Source: Gaiellasilicea sp037721555
GTDB lineage: Bacteria; Actinomycetota; Thermoleophilia; Gaiellales; Gaiellaceae
DNA: 64,000 nt
Reading direction: 5' to 3'
Assembly: GCA_037721555.1 (NCBI GenBank)
Contig: JBBJOI010000001.1
Coordinates: 279,694-343,693 of the forward strand
Position numbers and translations under genes: made by a program. Below are positions 16,477 to 24,278 of the stretch, piece by piece. Position 1 is the first letter of the stretch. Every line of letters starts with the position of its first letter. Below the pieces are notes generated by a model. That model was not told the DNA's origin. It worked only from the letters and a program-made list of their open reading frames with translations, and made no database searches.

Positions 16477-19406
16477 GCTCTGCGGATCCGGCACATGCGC
16501 CAGAGGTCACACCAGGCGGGACAGTCGCCCCCCTTTGGATCGTGACGAACATCGCCGGCCCTGATTCGCTGGGCGAAACCACGGGCCAGCTCCTGCGCAC
16601 CCTCGACTCGGCTCCAGAACTCGTCCTCGCCGAGGTAGTCGTTCTTCGCGAAGCCGGGAATCCCGTCGTCCTTCGCCTCGAGCCGCAGCAATCCCCTTGG
16701 TCGCCGCTCGCCCGCGAGCGGCCGGTACAGGCCGCCCAGCGGCTCGATCCCGACGAGGTCGCGGAGGACGAGCATGTACAGCGGGATCTGGAGGCGGAGC
16801 TCCTTCTCGATCTCGACGGCTGAGTGACCCGTGCGGCCGGACTTGTAGTCCTGGACGATCCCGCGGGCGCTCGCCGGGTCGATGTCGATGCGATCGATCT
16901 TGCCCGAGAGGGTGACCCCGTCACCCAGGTCGAGGCCGCGTTGAAGCTCGGGCGCGGAACGCTCCGAGCCGAACGACACCTCGAACCGGCGGGGTGCGAG
17001 GGGCAGCCCCGAGGCTGCCTCGTCGCGGACGAACTGCTCGAGATCGCGCCGCAGGCTTTGCTCGAGCTCGCGCCGCTCGAGCTCGGTCATCTCCATCTTC
17101 ACGCCTGCGAGCGCGCCCTCCAGGCATTCCCGCAGGAAGGCAAGGGCGTCGTCGAGGCGTGATTCCTCGACCCGGTCGCTGCCGATCGCCCGGGGCAGAC
17201 CGACGAAGAAGCGGTTCAGCGCCGTGTGTGCGACAGACCCGCGCATCATCGCGTCGACGCGTCGGTCGATCTGCTTCGGATCGATCAGCCGGTCGAAGAA
17301 CCATGCCGAGGAGCAGTCCGCGAAGCGCTCAAGCTCGGTGACGTTGAAGGTGCCGCGTGCCGCAAGCTCCGCGAGCACGCGCGGATGACGGAGCACCGTG
17401 TCGCGCCGAAAGGCAGCCAGGGCGCGGTCGAGACGCCGCCTCCAACCATTGGCTGCGGCGAGCGCGTCGGCCTCGTCCGGGTCCGTCGCGGCCAGGTGTG
17501 CGAGCGCTCGCAGGCGCTCGCGCTCGCTCGGTGCGTGCTCCAGGGCCCACGTCAGCTGGGACAGCGGCCTGCGCCTCGTCCAGCGGCGAACGTCGTCCGG
17601 TTCGAAGAGCGCCTGAACCTCGTGCCAGAACGGACTCGCCTCGCGCGGGCTCCCTTCATCCGTCGCCGCCTCGCGCACGAGGTAGAGCCGTCGGGTCGCC
17701 CGCGTGCACGCGGTGTAGAAGAGGTATCGGTCACGGGCAACGGTGTCCGGGCGCGCGAGCCGTGCTCCCGCGCACCGCTCGAGCTCGGCGCGGGTCTCGT
17801 CGTCGAGGAACGGCGACGCAAGTCCTCGCCGGGGCAGGCTTCCGCCCTCCAGTCCGAGGACGAAGACCGCGTCGAACCGGCGTGTCCGGGCACGGGAGAG
17901 GTCGAGGACCGCGACGCGGCCGCTCTCTCCGGAGCGCGCGAGCCGTACCTCCGTGCGCTCGAGCGCAGTCACGACGTCGTCCGCCGACAGCTCCCCGCCT
18001 GCGTCGACCCAGCCCTCGAGCTCGTCCAGTACCCGCGTGAGAGCATCATGCGCTCGCAGATCCGGCAGGGTCGTCACGCCGACCGGAGGGGACGTGAGCC
18101 CGTGCGCCGCCCGCAGCATCCCGGCGGCGACCGAGCGGATGCCCGAGAGCCCGTTGCCTCCGGTCCGGAGCGTCTCGAGCACCGGGATCGGCTGGCCGTC
18201 ACGCATCCGCACCGTCTCCTCCTCGACCGTCGAGCCGGTGGCGACGCCTCGGCCTCGCAAGCGGCCCTCCAGGAAGTCCACGTTGGTGCGGGCGAAGCCC
18301 GAGAAGGGCGAGCGGAGGTAGGCGTAGAGGTCGCGCCGCCCGCCTTCCTGCCATGCGAACCGCAACAGGGCCAGCAGGGCCTGCCCGTACGCCGTCTGCC
18401 CCAGCCGGGCGCGCCCCTCGATTGCGAACGGCACGCCCACCGTGGAGAGCACCGTGTCGACCGGCGCGCGCCAGCGCTCGAGCGACGGGACGACGACAGC
18501 GATTGCCTCCAGCGACATTCCCCCGTCCGCAAGCTGCCGGATCTCCTCCGCGACGAGCTCGAGGACGCCTCGGCTCCCGGCACCCTCGAAGAAACGGATC
18601 GCGCCTTCGAGCTCAGGCCCGAGCGAGGGCTCATCGGCGAACAGGAACCGCTCGAGGTGGGCAAGCGCCTGTTGCCCCTCGTCGAACGGAAGCGCGGGCA
18701 GCTCTTCGATCCGCCCGTGCGCGAGCGCTCCCAGGTCCTCGACAGTCCGCCGCAGCGACTCGAACGCTGCGCGGCCGGGCTCGTACGGCAGCGAAACGGT
18801 GACCTCTGCGCGGCCGGAGAGCGCGTCGAGCAGCCCCCACTCTGCTCCCGTCAGATCCTCGAATCCGTACGCGAAGACCGGGCGCCCAGTCCAGGCCGAG
18901 AGCTCGGAGCGCAGCCGCTCGACCCCGTGCCGGCGGAGCAGGTCGCGATCCCAGTACCCCAGGCGCTCGAGCTCGTCCCGGTAGGAGGAGTAGAGGCGTC
19001 CGAGATCTCCCTCGAGCTGCTCCGGCTCGAGCAGGCCGGACTCCAGCTCGCCGAGAGTGGACAGGAGCGAGTCGGCGAAGCCACCGAACCTCGCCGACCT
19101 GCCGAGGCCGTTCAGCGTCGTGCGCGCGAGGGCGCGGCGGACGACGAGCGCGCGCTGCGTGTCGCCCACGACCGGCCGGGCCCCGCCCCCCGCGAGCGCC
19201 AGCTCCCTGAAGACGTCGTCAAAGGTGCCGATCGAGCCTGAGAGCAGCGCACCGGCCCGTCGCAGGAGATCCCGCTCGACCCGCTCGACGTCCGCCGCGT
19301 TCGGCACGATCAGGACTGGATCGCACTCGATCTGCTCCAGGTAGCCCTCGAGAAGACGTGCGATCTTGCCGGCCTTGGCCGGACCGAGGACGAGCGCGAG
19401 ACCCAT
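16473..19406 (-). CDS. addB: AddB-like nuclease subunit with degenerate helicase
   Basis: Partner subunit of AddA, 977 residues. The N-terminus LVLGPAKAGKIARLLEGYL occupies the Walker A position but lacks the Thr/Ser after Lys, so ATP binding is probably impaired, as expected for a scaffold subunit. The degenerate helicase core follows (VFVLGLEGGSLPRR near 520, DRYLFYTACTRATRRLYLV near 570). The nuclease domain is intact: MMRGSVAHTALNRF, LSGKIDRIDID and GIVQDYKSG. Cysteines in FADCSSAWFF and the C-terminal CPAWCDLWRMC form a second iron-sulphur staple. It is the first gene of the leftward run and overlaps addA by 4 bp. Confidence 0.88.
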   Translation of the reverse strand: MGLALVLGPAKAGKIARLLEGYLEQIECDPVLIVPNAADVERVERDLLRRAGALLSGSIGTFDDVFRELALAGGGARPVVGDTQRALVVRRALARTTLNGLGRSARFGGFADSLLSTLGELESGLLEPEQLEGDLGRLYSSYRDELERLGYWDRDLLRRHGVERLRSELSAWTGRPVFAYGFEDLTGAEWGLLDALSGRAEVTVSLPYEPGRAAFESLRRTVEDLGALAHGRIEELPALPFDEGQQALAHLERFLFADEPSLGPELEGAIRFFEGAGSRGVLELVAEEIRQLADGGMSLEAIAVVVPSLERWRAPVDTVLSTVGVPFAIEGRARLGQTAYGQALLALLRFAWQEGGRRDLYAYLRSPFSGFARTNVDFLEGRLRGRGVATGSTVEEETVRMRDGQPIPVLETLRTGGNGLSGIRSVAAGMLRAAHGLTSPPVGVTTLPDLRAHDALTRVLDELEGWVDAGGELSADDVVTALERTEVRLARSGESGRVAVLDLSRARTRRFDAVFVLGLEGGSLPRRGLASPFLDDETRAELERCAGARLARPDTVARDRYLFYTACTRATRRLYLVREAATDEGSPREASPFWHEVQALFEPDDVRRWTRRRPLSQLTWALEHAPSERERLRALAHLAATDPDEADALAAANGWRRRLDRALAAFRRDTVLRHPRVLAELAARGTFNVTELERFADCSSAWFFDRLIDPKQIDRRVDAMMRGSVAHTALNRFFVGLPRAIGSDRVEESRLDDALAFLRECLEGALAGVKMEMTELERRELEQSLRRDLEQFVRDEAASGLPLAPRRFEVSFGSERSAPELQRGLDLGDGVTLSGKIDRIDIDPASARGIVQDYKSGRTGHSAVEIEKELRLQIPLYMLVLRDLVGIEPLGGLYRPLAGERRPRGLLRLEAKDDGIPGFAKNDYLGEDEFWSRVEGAQELARGFAQRIRAGDVRHDPKGGDCPAWCDLWRMCRIRRA

Positions 19407-19513
19407 CGGCTCATCCTAGTCAGGGCCTCTGACGGCTCCGGGCGCGCCGGGAGCCCCCGTACGGAAAGAGCGGAGATCGCTGCGGGCGGGCCTGTCCCTG
19501 CCCGTCCGACCCG

Positions 19514-19583
19514 ACTAGATGCTTGACCGGAACTTCACGCGGGCCGGATGACGGCTGCGCGCCAATCTCCGATCAAGCGTCTA
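19514..19583. repeat. 70-nt inverted-repeat structure at the 3' end of the Lsr2-like gene
   Basis: CTAGATGCTTGA (19514-19525) faces TCAAGCGTCTAG (19572-19583), 11 of 12 bases complementary, with a GC-rich interior of about 46 nt. The right arm includes the stop codon of the small gene at 19581-19778. It could serve as a terminator between this gene and addB, or be a relic of another hairpin element; its sequence does not match the main repeat family. Confidence 0.5.
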
Positions 19584-19778
19584 GGCCGATGCGGACTTGG
19601 GGCGCCGGCCGCGGCGTGCCACCTGGCGACCGCCCAGGTTCTCTGCCTCGCCGTCGGTCATGTCGAGCTCACGAACGCCCTTGCGGGCGTCGTGAAACGT
19701 GATCCGGACGGTAGCGCCCTTTCCCTCTGCGATTTCCTCGCCCGAAACATCCGACACGAGCACGGTCTTACGAGCCAC
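19581..19778 (-). CDS. small Lsr2-like / AT-hook-type nucleoid protein (tentative)
   Basis: A 65-residue basic protein. The N-terminal half, ARKTVLVSDVSGEEIAEG ... VRITFHDARKGVRELDM, resembles the beta-hairpin dimerisation domain of Lsr2-like proteins. The C-terminus has RRGRRPKSA, an AT-hook-like RGR core able to enter the minor groove. Lsr2 itself is about 110 residues with a separate DNA-binding domain, so this would be a mini version. I choose GTG 19778, preceded by GAGGAG at 7 nt; codons further upstream are not conserved-looking. The role as a nucleoid protein is an inference. Confidence 0.5.
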   Translation of the reverse strand: MARKTVLVSDVSGEEIAEGKGATVRITFHDARKGVRELDMTDGEAENLGGRQVARRGRRPKSASA

Positions 19779-19836
19779 GAGCACTCCTCTCATTGCGGAA
19801 TCGACTCTACGACCATACAGCGAATCACACGGACAA

Positions 19837-20853
19837 TCATGCTGCCTGTCGTCCACGCTTGATTCGCCACGATCGCAACAAGCTCACCAGAGCCTGTTCC
19901 TCCTGGTCGAGACCGATATCGCGTGCTCTCACGACCCACAAGTGCCGTGGCCGAAAATCCTCGACCGTACGTCCGTCGAGATACTGCTCGACGATGGCTG
20001 GACTGACATACGAGGATCGCGCCACGGCCGGGGTATTCCCGAGCCGCTCCCCGACCGCGCGCATCACCGACGCCACATTGCGTTTGGCCTCCCTATCGGT
20101 GTCAGCTACCCCAAGCTCGGCGAGCGCAATGGCTGCCGTCAACGTACCGCCCCACGTGCGGAAGTCTTTCACGGTGAATTCCTCTCCCATGTACGTCTGG
20201 ATGTAGTGATTCAGGACGCCCCCGCTCAGCGTGCACGTCTCCCCCTCCGTGCCGTAACGAAAGAGCCTGCTGCCGCCCGGCTGGACGAGGAGCTCCTGGA
20301 TCGCAGTCGCCAGCTCCACGTCGACCACGGAGGTGCGGACGAGCACCTTGTGCTTCGCGCGGAAGCGGAACATCACCTTGCTTCGCTGCACTGATACGTG
20401 CCGCTTGTACAGGGTCGTAACGCCGTAGGTACGAGACGCCCTCGCGTAGCGCTCTGAGCCGACCCGGAACCAGGCCATGTTGATGAGACGGATGGCGACC
20501 GCGCAGACACGTTCGCGGTCGTAACGGTCGAGCATCATGTGCTCGCCCATCGCGAGCCGCAGGTCGGGCAGCTTCTCGGCGAAGCGCACGAGCTTGTCGA
20601 ACTTCGCCTGCTCCTGCTGGGCGCGGAAGTCGGGGTGGTAGAGGTACTGACGGCGTCCCGCCTTGTCCACGCCGGTCGCCTGCAGCTTCGAGCGCGCCCT
20701 GGGCGAGATCCAGACATCGCGCCAGGCGGGCGGGATCACGAGGCTCTCGATCCTCGCCACCTTCCCGTCGTCGATGATTCGGCCGCCGCGAGCGTCGAGG
20801 TAGTGGAAGCGCCCCTTCGACCCCTCGCGGCGCCATCCACCCCTACGCGCCAT
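19837..20853 (-). CDS. DNA topoisomerase IB (eukaryotic/poxvirus type)
   Basis: Relaxes supercoils through a 3'-phosphotyrosyl intermediate without ATP. The N-terminal domain contains IPPAWRDVWISPRARSKLQATG and RRQYLYHP; the catalytic domain contains RVCAVAIRLINMAWFRVGSERYA, TTLYKRHV, FRAKHKV, and TWGGTLTAAI with basic active-site residues. The nucleophile Tyr is in SSYVSPAIVEQYLDG near residue 285. 338 residues fits bacterial TopIB proteins. I use the ATG at 20853; the very long open frame further upstream runs antisense through the dehydrogenase gene and is a shadow. Divergent from that gene by 46 bp. Confidence 0.93.
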   Translation of the reverse strand: MARRGGWRREGSKGRFHYLDARGGRIIDDGKVARIESLVIPPAWRDVWISPRARSKLQATGVDKAGRRQYLYHPDFRAQQEQAKFDKLVRFAEKLPDLRLAMGEHMMLDRYDRERVCAVAIRLINMAWFRVGSERYARASRTYGVTTLYKRHVSVQRSKVMFRFRAKHKVLVRTSVVDVELATAIQELLVQPGGSRLFRYGTEGETCTLSGGVLNHYIQTYMGEEFTVKDFRTWGGTLTAAIALAELGVADTDREAKRNVASVMRAVGERLGNTPAVARSSYVSPAIVEQYLDGRTVEDFRPRHLWVVRARDIGLDQEEQALVSLLRSWRIKRGRQAA

Positions 20854-20899
20854 AGTTGACGGGTCTTCCCCAGAATCCGGCAAGTAGAATCGGCCGCCG

Positions 20900-21970
20900 A
20901 TGGACGGGCGGACGATTGTGGTGCTGGACGGCGACGAGACCGGGCAGGAGCTGCTCGAGGAGGCCCTTCGGGTGCTCGCACCGGACGTGATCGGCATCGA
21001 GCTCTCGTTCCCGCGCTTCGACCTCTCGCTGGCGCGGCGGCGCGAGACGCAGAACGCCGTCGTGCACGAGGCTGCCGCGGCGATCAAGGCCGCTGGTCTC
21101 GGTCTGAAGGCCGCGACGGTCACACCCGAGGGCCGCGGCGACGTCGGCTCGCCGAACCGGATCCTGCGCGAGGAGATCGGCGGACGAGTCATCGTCCGGA
21201 CGGGCCGAAGGATTCCGGGTGTGGTCCCGCTCGGTGGGATGCACGCACCCATCTCCGTCGTGCGCATGGCGGTCGGCGATGCATACGGCGCGAAGGAGTG
21301 GCGCGAGGGCGAGGGTGAGGACGAGGTCGCCTTCCGCACGGAGCGGATCGAGCGTCGGATCTGCCGCGCGGTCGCAGAGTTCGCGTTTCGCCAGGCGGAT
21401 CGGATGGAGGCGAAGGTCTTCGGCGGCCCCAAGTACACCGTCAGCCCCACCTACGAGGGCATGCTCAAGGAAGAAATGGATGCGGCTGCCGAGCGTCATC
21501 CAGACGTGCCGTACGAGCCGCAGTTGATCGACGCCACGTTCGCGCTCCTGCTCTCGCAGACCGGGGCGCCGCTCGTGATCCCTGCCCTCAACCGCGACGG
21601 CGACATTCTCTCCGACCTCGTCCTGCCGCTCTTCGGGTCGATCGCGGGCTCCGAGTCCCTCCTGGTGGCCTTCGCGGACGACTACGTGCCGAACGCGCTG
21701 ATGGCCGAGGCTGCTCACGGCACGGCGCCCTCCCTCTTCGGTAAGGACGTGGCGAACCCGCTGGCGATGATCCTGGCCGGCTCGGCCCTCCTCACGCACG
21801 CGGACGAGACCGCTCAGGAGGCCGGCCGAGCGATCAGAGAAAGCTCCCTCGAAGCCGTCGCGGACGGCGTCCGTACCGCTGATCTCGGCGGTCACGCCGG
21901 CTCGCGCGAGTTCACCGACGAGGTGATCCGCCGAACGAGATCGAAGCTCGAGGTCTGGTCCTCCCTCTAA
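20900..21970 (+). CDS. isocitrate/isopropylmalate dehydrogenase family protein (probably NADP-isocitrate dehydrogenase)
   Basis: A 356-residue oxidative decarboxylase of the beta-decarboxylating dehydrogenase family. Marks are VVLDGDETGQE near the N-terminus, the substrate-phosphate/Arg region VGSPNRILREEIGG (about 93-106), the active-site Tyr/Lys region VFGGPKYTVSP (about 173-184), the metal-binding Asp in LIDATFALLL and NRDGDILSDL, and the nucleotide loop AHGTAPSLFGKDVANPLAMI (about 273-292). The N-terminal half resembles the eukaryote-like NADP-isocitrate dehydrogenases more than LeuB. The stop codon lies in the loop of a strong terminator. Confidence 0.8.
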   Translation: MDGRTIVVLDGDETGQELLEEALRVLAPDVIGIELSFPRFDLSLARRRETQNAVVHEAAAAIKAAGLGLKAATVTPEGRGDVGSPNRILREEIGGRVIVRTGRRIPGVVPLGGMHAPISVVRMAVGDAYGAKEWREGEGEDEVAFRTERIERRICRAVAEFAFRQADRMEAKVFGGPKYTVSPTYEGMLKEEMDAAAERHPDVPYEPQLIDATFALLLSQTGAPLVIPALNRDGDILSDLVLPLFGSIAGSESLLVAFADDYVPNALMAEAAHGTAPSLFGKDVANPLAMILAGSALLTHADETAQEAGRAIRESSLEAVADGVRTADLGGHAGSREFTDEVIRRTRSKLEVWSSL

Positions 21971-21983
21971 GGAGGACCAGACC
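21952..21983. terminator. bidirectional stem-loop terminator
   Basis: Perfect 13-bp stem GGTCTGGTCCTCC (21952-21964) / GGAGGACCAGACC (21971-21983) with a 6-nt loop CTCTAA that contains the dehydrogenase stop codon. It separates two convergent genes; the ferritin-like gene ends 14 bp further on. Confidence 0.85.
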
Positions 21984-21996
21984 CCGACGTGCGGGT

Positions 21997-22662
21997 TCAG
22001 CCGGTGATGAAGCCGGTGCCCTTGACGGCGGCGAGGATCTGCGCCTTCGTCTTGGGTGCGTCGAACACGGCCGGCGCCGGTGCGACCTGGCGGATGTGAC
22101 GCATCCACGCCGCGTGCCGTGCCTCGACCGTGAGGATCGATCCGGCAGCTGCAAGGATCGCCTTGGTCTTGATCAGCGGCGCCTGGCCGAGGTAGGCGCT
22201 GACGCCCGTGTCCTCGAGCAGCTGTGCTGTCGCCTCGAACGTCTTCTGGTTCGTGTTGTTCGTGCCCTTGAAGTCGAACGTCGGCTTCTTGATTGCTGCG
22301 CTGCCGAGGGCCTTCTTCAGGAATGCCACGTGCGCTGCCTCGTGCCGCGCGACGACGCTAACGAAGTTGCGCGTGTCGCCCTTGAAGATGCCGGCATTCT
22401 TGCGGGCGCCGGCGTAGAACTCGGCCTCGAGGTACTCGAGCGTCAGGGCGAAGTTGAGGATCGCCACGTCGCTCTTGGGCGTCTGAGCTGACGCGATCGA
22501 CGGCAGCATGCCCATCAGGCCGCCCGCTCCGAGCACGGCAGCACCACCGAACGCTGCCTTGCGGAGGAAATTGGCGCGGTCGTCGCCGGCAACAGCGGCG
22601 ACCGATTCCTGCAGTGCACCGTCGGTGTCGAGCTCGCCCCACGTGCGAATCGCTTCGGACAA
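21997..22662 (-). CDS. ferritin-like domain protein with Tat-like signal
   Basis: A 221-residue exported protein. Residues 30-65 contain DDRANFLRKAAFGGAAVLGAGG followed by an ASA cleavage-like end, reminiscent of a twin-arginine signal with one Arg of the pair displaced. The mature part is a four-helix ferritin-like domain (PF13668 type, as in desiccation-related proteins): FALTLEYLEAEFYAG and VARHEAAHVAFLKKAL give E ... E-x2-H metal-ligand spacing; a second pair appears in VSAYLGQAP and ILTVEARHAAWMR. I prefer the TTG at 22662 (SEAIRTWGEL) because AAGGAG sits 8 nt before it; the GTG eight bases upstream would be too close. Function is probably iron binding or oxidative protection, not proven. 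Confidence 0.8.
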   Translation of the reverse strand: MSEAIRTWGELDTDGALQESVAAVAGDDRANFLRKAAFGGAAVLGAGGLMGMLPSIASAQTPKSDVAILNFALTLEYLEAEFYAGARKNAGIFKGDTRNFVSVVARHEAAHVAFLKKALGSAAIKKPTFDFKGTNNTNQKTFEATAQLLEDTGVSAYLGQAPLIKTKAILAAAGSILTVEARHAAWMRHIRQVAPAPAVFDAPKTKAQILAAVKGTGFITG

Positions 22663-22778
22663 ATGAATCACTCCTTGGCTCCGGCGATTGTCGGTTGAAG
22701 GCCGCCGGGCCTTCTGATTCGACCTGCACCCCTGAACGGTTCACCCAGGGCCGAAGTCATCCGTAGAGTTGTCGCCGG

Positions 22779-23873
22779 ATGAACGTTTCCCTCTTTCGAG
22801 AGATCACGCCGGGCGAACGCCGCGTCGCTCTCGTCCCGGATGCCATTCGCAGGCTAGGCGAAGGGTTCGCGGTCACCGTCGAACGCGGTGCCGGCGCCGC
22901 AGCGGGTTTTTCGGACGAGGAATACGACGCGGCCGGCGCGGCGCTCACGGCGCCCGGCGAGGGCCAGGGCGATGCCGAGGCCGTCGTACGGGTGGCACCG
23001 CCGACCGAGGCGGAGCTCGATGTCCTTCGAGCCGGCACCCTCGTAATCGGCTTCCTGGCGCCCCTCGCCGATCCGGCAGGAATCGAGAGGCTCGAGAGCC
23101 GTGGCCTCGTCGGCTTTGCGATGGAGTCGATCCCGCGGATCACGCGGGCACAAGGGATGGACGCCCTCTCGTCGCAGAGCACCGTGGCCGGCTACAAGGC
23201 GGTGGTGCTGGCGGCCGACCGGCTGCCGCGGCTCTTCCCTCTTCTGATGACGGCGGCGGGGACGGTCGCGCCGGCGAAGGTGCTCGTGGTCGGTGCGGGA
23301 GTGGCTGGACTGCAGGCGATCGCGACCGCCCGGCGTCTCGGCGCGGTCGTCTCGGCGTTCGACACCCGGCCGGTCGTCCAGGAGCAGGTAGAGAGCCTCG
23401 GAGCCACCTTCGTCGACCTCGGTGTCCGCGGAACCCAGACGGCCGGCGGCTACGCAGTTGAGCTCACTCGGGAGGAGCAGGCACGTCAGCAGGGGGCGCT
23501 CGAGGAGCGAATCGCGGATATGGACGTCGTGGTCACGACTGCGCTCGTGCCGGGGCGGCCGGCGCCGCGGCTCATTCCCGCGGCCGCCGTCGCTCGCATG
23601 CGGCTCGGCTCGGTGATCGTCGATCTCGCCGCGGAGGCCGGCGGCAACTGCGAGCTGACCGTTCCGGGTGAGGAGGTCGTTCGCGAAGGCGTCACGATCG
23701 TCGGACTGACGAACCTCGCAGCCACCATGCCCTACCACGCGAGCCAGCTCTATGCCCGCAACGTGGCTGCGCTGCTGCAGCATCTCGCCCCTGGCGGTGA
23801 GCTGACGCTCGACTTCTCGGACGAGATCACTGCCGGGACGTGCGTCACGCGGCAGGAGGTTGCGGCGCCATGA
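22779..23873 (+). CDS. pntAA: NAD(P) transhydrogenase subunit alpha, part 1 (PntA1)
   Basis: NAD(H)-binding domain I of the proton-translocating transhydrogenase, cytoplasmic, 364 residues. The N-terminus VSLFREITPGERRVALVPD is typical for the PntA/alanine-dehydrogenase family. The segment IPRITRAQGMDALSSQ is near 108-124, the NAD Rossmann motif VLVVGAGVAGLQAIATARRLGA near 167-188, and the mobile-loop/RQD region is represented by GGYAVELTREEQARQQ near 225. It overlaps the next gene by 4 bp (ATGA), and the three pnt genes form an operon. Confidence 0.95.
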   Translation: MNVSLFREITPGERRVALVPDAIRRLGEGFAVTVERGAGAAAGFSDEEYDAAGAALTAPGEGQGDAEAVVRVAPPTEAELDVLRAGTLVIGFLAPLADPAGIERLESRGLVGFAMESIPRITRAQGMDALSSQSTVAGYKAVVLAADRLPRLFPLLMTAAGTVAPAKVLVVGAGVAGLQAIATARRLGAVVSAFDTRPVVQEQVESLGATFVDLGVRGTQTAGGYAVELTREEQARQQGALEERIADMDVVVTTALVPGRPAPRLIPAAAVARMRLGSVIVDLAAEAGGNCELTVPGEEVVREGVTIVGLTNLAATMPYHASQLYARNVAALLQHLAPGGELTLDFSDEITAGTCVTRQEVAAP

Positions 23874-24175
23874 GCTCGCTGCTCGTCTTCGAGCTGACCA
23901 TCCTCGTGCTCGCGATCTTCCTCGGCGTCGAGGTGATCTCGAAGGTGCCGACGATGCTGCACACCCCGCTGATGTCGGGCACGAACGCCATTCACGGGAT
24001 CGTGCTCGTGGGCGCGATCCTCGTCGCGGGGCGCGCCGGCGGCGACACGCTGACGCGCGTCGTCGGGTTCTGCGCCGTCGTGCTCGCGACCGCCAATGTC
24101 GTCGGCGGATTCGTCGTCACCGATCGGATGCTCGAGATGTTCAAGGGGCGCGAGCAGCGGCGGCCCGAGGCATGA
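23870..24175 (+). CDS. pntAB: NAD(P) transhydrogenase subunit alpha, part 2 (PntA2)
   Basis: The short membrane subunit of the split alpha chain, 101 residues. Three transmembrane helices are visible: FELTILVLAIFLGVEVIS, NAIHGIVLVGAILVA and VVGFCAVVLATANVVGGFVV, with the PTMLHTPLMSGTNAIHG loop conserved in the family and DRMLEMFK at the end. The ATG overlaps the pntAA stop. It contributes part of the proton channel with PntB. Confidence 0.95.
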   Translation: MSSLLVFELTILVLAIFLGVEVISKVPTMLHTPLMSGTNAIHGIVLVGAILVAGRAGGDTLTRVVGFCAVVLATANVVGGFVVTDRMLEMFKGREQRRPEA

Positions 24176-24278
24176 GGCCGACAGTGTCGGTTCCGAGCCC
24201 CCGCGCGCATCCCTCGGCGGCAGGCAGCGTTGCAGACGGGCTCCGCGAACCGGAAGACGCTCGCGGCGAGGAGCGCCC

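Noticed and set aside
17226..19241. Long plus-strand open frame (about 670 codons) opposite addB
   Set aside because: Mirror of addB codons; composition dominated by Arg/Glu/Pro with no domain, while the minus-strand frame has nuclease motifs.
19837..21450. Topoisomerase IB with a long N-terminal extension reaching 21450
   Set aside because: The extension is antisense to the dehydrogenase gene, whose conserved motifs are on the plus strand; the ATG at 20853 gives a normal-length enzyme.
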